A stretch of 64,000 bases of DNA from Streptomyces roseochromogenus subsp. oscitans DS 12.976 (GTDB lineage Bacteria > Actinomycetota > Actinomycetes > Streptomycetales > Streptomycetaceae). The DNA lies in NCBI RefSeq assembly GCF_000497445.1, contig NZ_CM002285.1:1774200-1838199 (forward strand), in the 5' to 3' direction. Positions 54,857 through 62,850 of this stretch are shown piece by piece (positions within the stretch are counted from its first letter, which is position 1; the number at the start of each line of letters is the position of its first letter). The notes below the pieces were generated by a model that had not been told where the DNA came from, searched no databases, and saw only the letters and a list, made by a program, of their open reading frames with translations. The position numbers and the translations under genes were made by a program.

Positions 54857-57790
54857 TCACGGCGACGATGGTCGCGCTGGAGTATTCGTCTGGTTCATTT
54901 CGCCGATCATCTGCCACAGCCGCAGCGCCCGGCTTCGGTGTTGGTGCGCCATGTGGTGGAGGCCGGCGGCGGCGTCCAGGTCGCCGATCAGTTGCCAGCA
55001 TGTGGCCTCGTCCTGGCGGTCGCCGTGCCGGTGGAACAGGCCCGCCGCGCGCTCCAACGCCGGGCTCGCCTGGTCCCGGTCGTCTTGACCGGCGTGCACG
55101 CGGCCGACTTCCAGCAGCGTGTACGCGGCGCACCGCTCGTCGGCCAGTTTCTCGAAGGTGGCCAGCGCCTGCCCCAGGCAGCGCAGCGCCTCGTCCGGAT
55201 CACCGCGCCGATCGTGCAACCGGCTGAACCGCCTCAGCACGACGGCCACGCGGTGCTCGTCGTCAAGCTCTCTGGCCAGGCGCAGGGCTCCGGTGAACCA
55301 GGACTCCGCCTCTTCGAGTTGACCTTGCATGAGTCGCATCACGGCCATGGAGCAGGACAGCTGCGCTTCGATGTGCCGGTCGCCTTCGCCGACCGCGATG
55401 GCCAGCGCTTGCTCCACACGTTCGAGCGCTTCGTCGTCACGGCCCTGCACCCGGCTGACCGTACTGAGCGTCGCCACCGACAACGCCTCGCCGAGCTTGT
55501 CCCCACCGTCCCGGCACAGCTCGATGGAGGACTCCAGGGCGCGGGTGGCTCGGTCGAATTCGTCTTGGTAGATGTGCAGCTGGCCAAGTCCGCGTAGCAG
55601 CACCGACGCCCCGCGCACGTTGCCGGCGGCCTCGGCCGCGCCCAACGCGAGCCGGTGCCCGTGCTGCCAGTCCTGATACAGACACCGGTGGTCGTAGTAG
55701 GTCGCCGTGCCGGCCGCCAGCTCCCAGGCCAACTCGTCCAGGCCCCAGTCCACGGCCAGTTTCACGGCGCCGAGCAGGTTGTCGCGTTCCGCGTCGAACC
55801 AGCCGAACGGATCGGCCATGAGCCGGTCCACGACCGCATCGGGCAGCGATCGGCGCGGTGCCGAACCGGGCGCAGCGGCCAGCAGTCCGCCCGGCAGCCG
55901 GTCGGTGCCGCGCCTGACCAGATCGAGCCAGACGGAGAGCACCCGGACGATCGCGTCCCGCTTGTCCGCCGTCGGCAGCGGGGCGGCGATCTCCATGGCA
56001 CAGGTCCTGATCAGGTCGTGCAGCCGGTAGCGCGGCTGGCCGATGGCGTCGGTGGCGGTCAGCCGCACCAGGCTGGCGTCGACGAGGGTGTCCAGCACTT
56101 CTTCCCCGTCCGAGCGGTCCAGCAGCGGGCCGACCACCCAGCCGGGCAGGGTGTAGGCGCCGAGCAGACCCAGCAGGCTCAGCGCGCGCACCGCGTCGGC
56201 CGGCAGCAGCCGCAGGCTCAGATCGACGCTGGCGCGCACGCTGAGATCCCCGATCCTCAGCTCGGCCAGCCGCCGGGACTCGTCCTCGATCCGTTCCCGC
56301 AGCACCCGCAGCGACCAGGCCGGGCGGCCGGTGAGCTTGGCGCTGGCGATCCGGATCGCCAGCGGCAGGTTGCCGCAGCAGTCGAGGATCGCGTCGGCCT
56401 CCGCCGGTTCCCGCTCGACCCGCCGTCGCCCGATGATGCCCGTGAACAACTCCCGTGCCTCTGCCGGGCTCAGCACGTCCAGGTCGATGTGCCGGGCGCC
56501 GGGAAGTTGCGTCAGCAGAGTGCGGCTGGTGATCAACACGGCACAACCGTCGGCCCCGGGCAACAACGGCAGCACTTGATCGGCGTGACCGGCATCGTCC
56601 AGCACCACCAGCATCTGGCGGTCCGCCAGCAACGAACGGTAGAGCGCGGCCCGTTCGGACAGGCCGTTCGGGATCGCGCTGCCGGCGATCGACAGTGCAC
56701 GCAGCGCTTCGGCCAGCATCAGAGCCGGGTCCCGCGGCTCGTCCGATGTCCCGGCGAGGTTGAGGTAGAGCTGGCCGTCGGGGAAGAGTGCGCTCGCCAG
56801 CCGCGCGGCGTGCGTCACCAGACAGGACTTGCCGACACCTGGACCGCCCACGATGACGGCCACCGGAGCCCGGTTCGGCGCCGACACGTCGAGTAATCGG
56901 GCGACCTCGGCCAGCGCGTCGGCTCGGCCCACGAAGTCGGGGACATCGAACGGCAGTTGGCGCACCGGCATCGCCATTGCCGGCCCCGGGGCCGCCGGGG
57001 CGGGGCTCTCCGGTGGCGTGGCCGAGGGGCCATTTGCTGGGATCGTAGCCGCCAGGGCGGGATCTGCGGTCAGGATGCGCTGATGCAGCGCCTGCAGCGG
57101 CGGGGTGGGGTCGACACCGAGTTCGTCGGCCAGTGTCCGGCGCAGCCGCTCGTACACCTGCAGCGCCTCGCCTTGTCTTCGGCACCGGTAGAGGGCGACC
57201 ATCAGGTGTTCGGCGACCTGCTCGTCGTAGGGGTGCTCGCGGAGCAGAGCGGTCAGTTCATCGATGACCTCTCGATGACGCCCCAGGTCGAGTTCGATGG
57301 CCAGGCACTGTTTGTGCGTGGCCGCGCGTTTCTCGTTCAGCCGTGCCGCATCGATCTCCAGGGCTTGGCTGGGGGTGTCGGCCAGGGCGTTTCCGCGCCA
57401 GCAAGCGAGCGCCCGCCGCAGCGCGACTGCCGTCTCGAACGGGGTCGTGTGCTGTTCGGCGAGGTGTCGCTGGTGGTCGAACTCCAGCAGGTCGAGCTGA
57501 TCTTGAGCCAGGTGGATCTCGTAGCCGCCGCGCCGCGTGCTGATCAGCGTGCCGGGTGCTCCGCGGGCGACGAGGTTACGGCGCAGCCCGGAGACAGCGT
57601 CCTGGACCTGGCGGACCGCGGTGGCGGGCGCGTTCGTGTCCCACATCACGGCGACGAGCCGTTCCATGGCGACGATGTTGTTGGCGTCGATCAGAAGTGC
57701 TGCCAGCATCTTGGCCTGCCGCGGCCCGTTCAACGGGACCGTGCGTCCGGCGATCTGGGCGTGTAACGGCCCCAGTAAGCCGAATCTCAT
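54857..57790 (-). CDS. Large SARP-family transcriptional activator (AfsR-like) with three TTA codons
   Basis: 977 residues. N-terminal OmpR-type winged helix (MRFGLLGPLHAQIAGRTVPL; RQVQDAVSGLRRNL), bacterial transcriptional activation domain (~95-245), NB-ARC ATPase with P-loop VIVGGPGVGKSCLV and VVLDDAGHADQVLPLLPG, then a C-terminal TPR-like helical array. This is the AfsR/SARP architecture; such proteins activate secondary-metabolite or developmental genes by binding direct repeats. Leucines 5, 9 and 299 are TTA codons (57776-57778, 57764-57766, 56894-56896), a strong sign of bldA control. The gene diverges from the exported protein at 58058, with a run of GCCGCAC repeats between. Confidence 0.94.
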   Translation of the reverse strand: MRFGLLGPLHAQIAGRTVPLNGPRQAKMLAALLIDANNIVAMERLVAVMWDTNAPATAVRQVQDAVSGLRRNLVARGAPGTLISTRRGGYEIHLAQDQLDLLEFDHQRHLAEQHTTPFETAVALRRALACWRGNALADTPSQALEIDAARLNEKRAATHKQCLAIELDLGRHREVIDELTALLREHPYDEQVAEHLMVALYRCRRQGEALQVYERLRRTLADELGVDPTPPLQALHQRILTADPALAATIPANGPSATPPESPAPAAPGPAMAMPVRQLPFDVPDFVGRADALAEVARLLDVSAPNRAPVAVIVGGPGVGKSCLVTHAARLASALFPDGQLYLNLAGTSDEPRDPALMLAEALRALSIAGSAIPNGLSERAALYRSLLADRQMLVVLDDAGHADQVLPLLPGADGCAVLITSRTLLTQLPGARHIDLDVLSPAEARELFTGIIGRRRVEREPAEADAILDCCGNLPLAIRIASAKLTGRPAWSLRVLRERIEDESRRLAELRIGDLSVRASVDLSLRLLPADAVRALSLLGLLGAYTLPGWVVGPLLDRSDGEEVLDTLVDASLVRLTATDAIGQPRYRLHDLIRTCAMEIAAPLPTADKRDAIVRVLSVWLDLVRRGTDRLPGGLLAAAPGSAPRRSLPDAVVDRLMADPFGWFDAERDNLLGAVKLAVDWGLDELAWELAAGTATYYDHRCLYQDWQHGHRLALGAAEAAGNVRGASVLLRGLGQLHIYQDEFDRATRALESSIELCRDGGDKLGEALSVATLSTVSRVQGRDDEALERVEQALAIAVGEGDRHIEAQLSCSMAVMRLMQGQLEEAESWFTGALRLARELDDEHRVAVVLRRFSRLHDRRGDPDEALRCLGQALATFEKLADERCAAYTLLEVGRVHAGQDDRDQASPALERAAGLFHRHGDRQDEATCWQLIGDLDAAAGLHHMAHQHRSRALRLWQMIGEMNQTNTPARPSSP

Positions 57791-57951
57791 GCTCCCCCTG
57801 GTACGTGACGATGAGCGCCGTTCCCCCTGGTCGACCTCGCACTAGGACGAATCTAGGACGGCCGACGGATCTGTGTCCATAGCGTCTCCGCAGCACGGCT
57901 CGCCGAGGACGCCTGGGCAGGCGATGGGTGCGGAGGGTGCCTTCGCCCGGT

Positions 57952-58015
57952 GCCGCACACGCACCGCCGCACAGTCCACGCGCACCGCCGCACGGCTCCA
58001 TACGTACCGCCGCAC
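57952..58015 (+). promoter_or_regulatory. GCCGCAC direct repeats, probable SARP operator
   Basis: GCCGCAC occurs at 57952, 57966, 57987 and 58009. The last three sit in a longer identical ACCGCCGCAC starting at 57963, 57984 and 58006, 21 and 22 bp apart, that is two helical turns. SARPs bind heptamer repeats spaced by 11 or 22 bp just upstream of the -10 region. The last repeat ends 42 bp before the ATG at 58058. Confidence 0.6.
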
Positions 58016-58057
58016 CACTTCCGATCGGCAAAACGACAGAAGGAGCACTGATCAACC

Positions 58058-58459
58058 ATGCTTCGCAACTGGAAGGCCTTCGGCGCACTGGCAGTCGCAG
58101 GTTGCTGCGCCACGATCGGCCTCACCACGGGCACCGCTGAGGCGCAGACGCAAATAAAGACCAGCAACGTCACGGAACTCGGTTCGTACAACGACAACGG
58201 AAGAACCGGCAACTACCAGTTCGTGGCGAACAATTGGGACAGCCGCTACCAGCGCTACCAGCAGTCGCTCGTCTGGGTGTCCGGGCAGGACGGCGGCAAG
58301 GACATGGCCCACTGCCTACGGGGCAACGGCGGGGCAAACTGGTACGAATCCTCGATCGTCGCGCGCAACGGTACGAACTCCTCGCACTACGACTGCACCA
58401 ACAACGGCACCTACAACCAGGGGTTCGACCAGGTGGGCGTCGACCTGAGCAACTGGTGA
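58058..58459 (+). CDS. Small exported protein of unknown function
   Basis: 133 residues with signal peptide ending GTAEAQ. The mature ~105 residues are rich in Asn, Gly, Tyr and Ser, with two cysteines (HCLRGNGG, YDCTNNG). AGAAGGAG lies 13 nt before the ATG. It sits directly behind the putative SARP operator, so it is the likely direct target. Family not recognised; the Asn/Gly-rich beta pattern resembles small secreted binding proteins. Confidence 0.82.
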   Translation: MLRNWKAFGALAVAGCCATIGLTTGTAEAQTQIKTSNVTELGSYNDNGRTGNYQFVANNWDSRYQRYQQSLVWVSGQDGGKDMAHCLRGNGGANWYESSIVARNGTNSSHYDCTNNGTYNQGFDQVGVDLSNW

Positions 58460-58545
58460 CAGGTGCCTGAGCAGGCAGCGGACGCCCTGGTGTGCCCCGT
58501 TCGGAGCGCACCAGGGCACACCAGTCGAAGGAGGAGGCCCGGACG

Positions 58546-59388
58546 ATGCTGGGCAGACACAAGACCCTTGCGGTCGCGCTGGCCGTGATCATTGCCGCGA
58601 TGGTCGCGGCGGGGTTCGCGCATTTCCCGTCCGACGACGGCCAGACGGCCCGGGCGACGGCCAACACCCGCCGTTTCGTGCTGGTCCTGGCAGGTGCTTC
58701 CGGCCAGTCGGAGTCGGAAGAATTCGACCTTGAGGTTGCCGCTCGCACGGAGGCCCTGACATCCACATGCATGAAGTCGCACGGCTTCCAGTACCTGCCC
58801 AAGAACCCGCACAGCGTGGTTGATGTCGAGGACGCATCAGACTTTTCGAGCCTCGACTACGCGCGCAAGCACGGGTTCGGAATATCGGTGTTTCCCCACT
58901 TCGCCCCTGAGGCCAAGGCAGCCAAGAGCTACCTGAAGACCCTTTCCGCTGCTTCCCTCAAGGCTTACGATGCGGCTCTTCCCGGATGCGTCGACAGCTC
59001 ACAGCGTACGACTGAAAAGGAATACGGCATCCCGGAGGCGAACTCCGAGTGGGCTCGGGTGGACGGTGAGGTGCAACACGACAGACGTTACCAATCGGCA
59101 CTTGAGACGTGGAGATCCTGTGCGGCGGCGGCCGGTCATCCGGCGCAATCCCGTCTCGCGCTCATCACGAACCTGCGCAAGGAATACACGTCCGTAATGG
59201 CCGGCATTCAGAGTGGGGACCGAGTGCTGCCCCAGGACCAATTGGCGGCGCTGGCCGCTCAGAATCCTTCGTGGCGGAAGTTCCATCAATCGGAACTCTA
59301 TGCCGCCGTGGCGACATTTCCCTGCTCGCAAGCCACCGATCGGACATATGTGTCTATATTCCTCCAGTACCTGAACCGGAACAGTTGA
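58546..59388 (+). CDS. Membrane-anchored exported protein of unknown function
   Basis: 280 residues with one N-terminal hydrophobic segment (TLAVALAVIIAAMVAAGFAH) and a helical, charged remainder. Cysteines at CMKSHGFQYLP, PGCVDSS, WRSCAAAAGH and FPCSQAT could form two disulfides. The CMxxHGF...P pattern and helical periodicity recall a family of Streptomyces exported proteins without known function. GAAGGAGG lies 10 nt before ATG 58546. It follows the small exported protein by 86 bp in the same direction and may share its transcript. Confidence 0.82.
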   Translation: MLGRHKTLAVALAVIIAAMVAAGFAHFPSDDGQTARATANTRRFVLVLAGASGQSESEEFDLEVAARTEALTSTCMKSHGFQYLPKNPHSVVDVEDASDFSSLDYARKHGFGISVFPHFAPEAKAAKSYLKTLSAASLKAYDAALPGCVDSSQRTTEKEYGIPEANSEWARVDGEVQHDRRYQSALETWRSCAAAAGHPAQSRLALITNLRKEYTSVMAGIQSGDRVLPQDQLAALAAQNPSWRKFHQSELYAAVATFPCSQATDRTYVSIFLQYLNRNS

Positions 59389-59460
59389 GGGCGGTGCGCC
59401 AGAGGGAGCCGCCGACGGCACGGCCCGACGGCCCGAGAGGCGGACGGGTCCCACCCGCGT

Positions 59461-59990
59461 GTGCAGGTGTCGGGCGGTGGCAGCCGGGTCGCCTCGCAGG
59501 CCAGCGGGGTCTTGCCGGCGGAGGCAGCTCGCCGTACGGGCCTGGCCGCCGGGTTGTCGGCAGCGCTCGCGCCCTGGCGCAAGCCCAGAGCGGTGCACGA
59601 TCCCGGCAAGGTCCTGCCGGACATCGCACTCGCCGTGGCTCTGGGCGGCGACCGCCTGGCCGGCACCGGCCTTCTGCGGGCCGAGCCCGCGGTCTTCGGA
59701 CCGGTGGCGCCCGACCCGACCGCCGCCCGCCTCCCGCCTCGTCGACACTCCGGCCACAGCCGGTCCGCGCGCGCTCACGGCCATACAACGGGGTGGAGCG
59801 AAGTCCGATACTAAGTCCGGGAGTTGGCTGACCGGGCGGTCGCGGACGCGGGCGGCGAGGTGGTCGTGGACATCGACAAGGTCCTGGTCCTGGCGCACCC
59901 CGAGAAGGAGGACGCGGCCGCGACCTGGCAGAAGACCTTCAACCACCACTCGCTGTTCGCGTTCGTCGACCACAGCCCGGGCGGGGCCGC
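59461..59990 (+). pseudogene. IS1380-family transposase fragment
   Basis: RTGLAAGLSAALAPWRKPRA, DIALAVALGGDRLAGTGLLR and SRLVDTPATAGPRALTAI are the N-terminal part, and GGEVVVDIDKVLVLAHPEKE with TWQKTFNHHSLFAFVDHSPG the first catalytic-Asp region of IS1380 transposases. Two frame changes and a deletion separate the parts; the C-terminal half is absent. Confidence 0.8.
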
Positions 59991-59994
59991 TGCG

Positions 59995-60325
59995 GCCCCC
60001 CGTGGCGGCCCGGCGCACCTTCGCCAACCACGAGGCCAACCCGCTCGACCCGGCCAACCTCGTGGACCTGCAGAAGCGGGTACCGACCGAGGGCGCCGAC
60101 CTCGGCATCGCCTTCGACGAGGACGCCGACCGCTGCTTCGTCGTGGACGAGCACGGTGACCCGGTCTCCCCGTCCGCGGTCACCGCCCTGGTCGCCGCGC
60201 GCGAACTCGCCCGCAACGGCGGCGAGGGCACGATCATCCACAACCTGATCACATCCCGTACGGTCCCGGAGGTCGTGCAGGAGAACGGCGGCACCCCGGT
60301 CCGCACCCTGACTGGCCGTGATGCC
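59995..60325 (+). pseudogene. manB: Fragment of phosphomannomutase/phosphoglucomutase
   Basis: FANHEANPLDPANLVDLQKR, GADLGIAFDEDADRCFVVDE and ELARNGGEGTIIHNLITSRT form the metal-binding (DxDxD: DEDAD) and sugar-phosphate middle part of ManB-type mutases. The active-site serine region and the C-terminal domain are absent. It is joined to the IS1380 fragment without a gap. Confidence 0.82.
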
Positions 60326-60328
60326 CGG

Positions 60329-60425
60329 GGAAATTCGTGCCGCGCGGCCCCTGCTGGAGCAACTCGCCATCCAGGAACACACGCCGGACGCGATCGCTGC
60401 GGCAATCGCGAAGCGCTTTCCGTGA
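60329..60425 (+). pseudogene. Unidentified C-terminal tail
   Basis: A 31-codon stretch reading MPGEIRAARPLLEQLAIQEH and ending AIAAAIAKRFP at a TGA. The make-up is clearly protein-like and unrelated to the mutase fragment, so it is the end of another gene. The parent is not recognised. Confidence 0.4.
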
Positions 60426-60428
60426 GTT

Positions 60429-61289
60429 TCAGTCAGCCCACACACGGGCCAGGCACCGGTGGGCGCTCGGGTCGGGCGGGTCGGTGAACTCGGTGCGGCC
60501 GTGCAGCACGACGGTGTTGTCCAGCCAGAGAAGGTCTCCCGGCTGCAGGGAGATACGCAGGACCGTGCGCCGGTCGGACAGGATCTGGTCGACTGCGTCG
60601 AGGACCGCCCGCTCGTCGGGGGTCAGGGGGACACCGGCTTCGTGCTGGGCACGTTCGATCCCGCGCCTGTTGTAGTGCACGCGCAGGTCGGCGCCGTGCC
60701 ACTGGAAGACGGGGCGGAGCCGGTCGAAACCGGTCCCCCGGCCGAAGTGGAAGTCCTGGTAGAGGCGGGGGAGAGCCCAGGGGTGCTCGGTGAGCAGTCT
60801 GTTGTGTACGGCATGGCCGCTGGCCAGGAGCGTCTCCCCGCCTTGTGCTGCCTGTCGCAGGCACAACAGCCCCAGCAGTCTTGGCGGATGGGGTGCCGGG
60901 GTCCGGTCGGTGTGCAGCGCCAGCGCGAGGTTCGTCTTGCTCAGTCCGGCGTTACCGGCCACGGTGACGAAGCCCCCGGAGTCCACCGGCCTCGGAGTGC
61001 CCAGCGCGGCGGCGAGTTGCCGGCACAGTGAGGCGCACTCCTGGTCGGTGCGGCCGGCTACGGGAAGGCCCCGGATCACGACGAACCCGCGGCCGTTGCG
61101 CACGCGGTGTGCGACACGCGTGGCCAGCGCCGCCCCGGGAGGTGCTCCAGTGGGTCCCGGGTCTGCTCCCCGGCCCGGGCTGTCCAGTGCGCGTGAGCAG
61201 GCGGGCGGTAAGTCGATCAGCCAGTCCGCCTCGCAGAGGGCGTGGCCGTGCCACGCCGTGAGTGCGTCGACGGGTGCGGGCTCGGGCAT
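60429..61289 (-). CDS. TauD/clavaminate-synthase-like Fe(II)/2-oxoglutarate dioxygenase
   Basis: 286 residues with the facial triad ALHTDRT (H-x-D) and the distal VVLHGRTEF His, plus a 2-oxoglutarate-binding Arg near CLARVWAD. The CAS-like core hydroxylates amino acids free or bound; hydroxylating a diamine or amino-acid building block is the likely job in a siderophore locus. Starts 13 bp after the stop of the IucA/IucC-like gene, so co-transcribed with it. Substrate not evident from sequence. Confidence 0.88.
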   Translation of the reverse strand: MPEPAPVDALTAWHGHALCEADWLIDLPPACSRALDSPGRGADPGPTGAPPGAALATRVAHRVRNGRGFVVIRGLPVAGRTDQECASLCRQLAAALGTPRPVDSGGFVTVAGNAGLSKTNLALALHTDRTPAPHPPRLLGLLCLRQAAQGGETLLASGHAVHNRLLTEHPWALPRLYQDFHFGRGTGFDRLRPVFQWHGADLRVHYNRRGIERAQHEAGVPLTPDERAVLDAVDQILSDRRTVLRISLQPGDLLWLDNTVVLHGRTEFTDPPDPSAHRCLARVWAD

Positions 61290-61302
61290 CGTGCCTCCTT
61301 CT

Positions 61303-62802
61303 TCACAAGGGGGAGGAAGCCAAGGGGTTGGGCAGGAGCGCCCACTGCTCGCCGTCCGATGACAGCCGCATCAGCGTCAGTGCCCTGACGGGAAGGTCCT
61401 GCGTCCGCAGTGCCCGCATGTCCGGGGTCGGGGGGAGGTCGCGGGTGGCGGCGTCGAGCAGGGTGCCCAGCGTCGTGGTGCTCCCGGCCAGAGGGCCCAG
61501 CGCGCCGGTGATCAGGCAGCCGAGAACCTTGCGGCGCAGGACGGCAGGGTCGTCGTTGAGGAGTCGGCCGGTCAGCGGCGGTGCCGGGAAGCCGTGCCGG
61601 ACCAGTCGGGCGGGGCTCACGCGGATGTCGGCGAGGTCCCGGTAGACGAGCCGCCGGGGCCACCCCTCCTTGTCGACAACCGCGAGGAGATTCTGCCCAT
61701 GCGCCTCCAGGGCCACCCCCAGGTCGAGCAGGTCCAGGCAGACGCCGAAGGCCAGCCGCGCGAACTCGGTGATGCGCGCCAGTCGTTCGTGACGGCTGTG
61801 GGTGGCGAAGTGCCGGGGCAACTCGGCCACGGGTACCACCTGCTCCGCCGTCCCGGCGTGGACGTACGGTGACTCGCGCAGGACCGCCGCCAGGTCCGGC
61901 GTGCCCGCCCCCGCCGCCGTCAGCGTGCGCGCGATGTGCAGACGGCCGCCCAGCCGGTCCGCGACCCGCTCTGTCAGTTCGGACGTGGCCAGGGCATGGT
62001 CCACCGAATAGGCCGATATGTCCCGCACTTGGGAGGTGAGTCGGGTACTCAGCGCGGTCTTCACGTGGACCTGGTTGTCGAAGGCGAGCGTGCGCAGGGA
62101 GAGCAGCGGATGGGCCGGAGGCCCGGGCAGCACCCGCCGGCTGCCGAGGACGTGCTCGGCCTGCCAGGGATGCACCGGGAGCAGTACGGCGTTCCCGTCC
62201 CGCCAGTGTGCGGGCCACGGTCCGTACACCGTCGCTCCCGTCACGGGCACGAGCTGCAGAGCCACCACCGGCCGGTGCTCGGGCGCATAGGCCAGCTGCT
62301 CGGCGGCCGAGAAGCCGGGCCGGGAGCGGCAGGTGGGGTGGTACGGGTGGCCGTCCGGTGACTGCTGCTCCCACTCCCAGGGCTCCACCGGCGGCCCGGC
62401 CGGCGGAGGAGCCGTCCGGGACAGCGCCAACGAGGCAACGTCATGGTCGAGTTCGGCGGAGAATGCCGCGCCGCCGGGTACTCGCAGCGCCGCCATCAGC
62501 AGGGCGGGATGGTCGTACGCGACGCCGTCCAGCTCCACGGCGGCAACCGCTGTCCCCGTCGCCCACGGGTCCGACGGCGGACCGTGCAGCCGTCGCCCGT
62601 CGACCAGCCGCAGGGCGATCCCGTCACGCCCGCGGGCGCGGGCCGCGATCCAGGGCAGCGGTTCATGGACCAGCCCGCGCCACAGCCGCGCCAGCACCGT
62701 TGCCCGGGCCCCGGACAGCGCAGCGAGATAGGCAGACACCAACTCGGGGCGAAAGCTCGCCAGTTCCTCGGCAAGATCGCGCTCGGCGGGTGTGTCGCGC
62801 AC
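61303..62802 (-). CDS. NIS siderophore synthetase (IucA/IucC family)
   Basis: About 499 residues of the ATP-dependent NIS synthetase fold. ATP/substrate-binding segments: LLPVHPWQAEHVL, LAFDNQVHVKTALSTRLTSQ, SPYVHAGTAEQ and the FhuF-like C-terminus with AHGQNLLAVVDKEGWPRRLV and YRDLADIRVS. Such enzymes join a carboxylate (often citrate or a dicarboxylate) to an amine or hydroxylamine. GTG at 62802 is chosen; an upstream TTG at 62808 is possible. It diverges from the second synthetase with only 48 bp between, so the promoters overlap. No obvious DmdR/IdeR iron box was seen there. Confidence 0.9.
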   Translation of the reverse strand: MRDTPAERDLAEELASFRPELVSAYLAALSGARATVLARLWRGLVHEPLPWIAARARGRDGIALRLVDGRRLHGPPSDPWATGTAVAAVELDGVAYDHPALLMAALRVPGGAAFSAELDHDVASLALSRTAPPPAGPPVEPWEWEQQSPDGHPYHPTCRSRPGFSAAEQLAYAPEHRPVVALQLVPVTGATVYGPWPAHWRDGNAVLLPVHPWQAEHVLGSRRVLPGPPAHPLLSLRTLAFDNQVHVKTALSTRLTSQVRDISAYSVDHALATSELTERVADRLGGRLHIARTLTAAGAGTPDLAAVLRESPYVHAGTAEQVVPVAELPRHFATHSRHERLARITEFARLAFGVCLDLLDLGVALEAHGQNLLAVVDKEGWPRRLVYRDLADIRVSPARLVRHGFPAPPLTGRLLNDDPAVLRRKVLGCLITGALGPLAGSTTTLGTLLDAATRDLPPTPDMRALRTQDLPVRALTLMRLSSDGEQWALLPNPLASSPL

Positions 62803-62850
62803 ACGCAAGTTCTACCGCCGGCGAACGCACGCCACACATACTGGTGATCG

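Noticed and set aside
62803..62850. Iron box (DmdR/IdeR site) between the divergent synthetases
   Set aside because: No TTAGGTTAG-type palindrome is recognisable in this interval.
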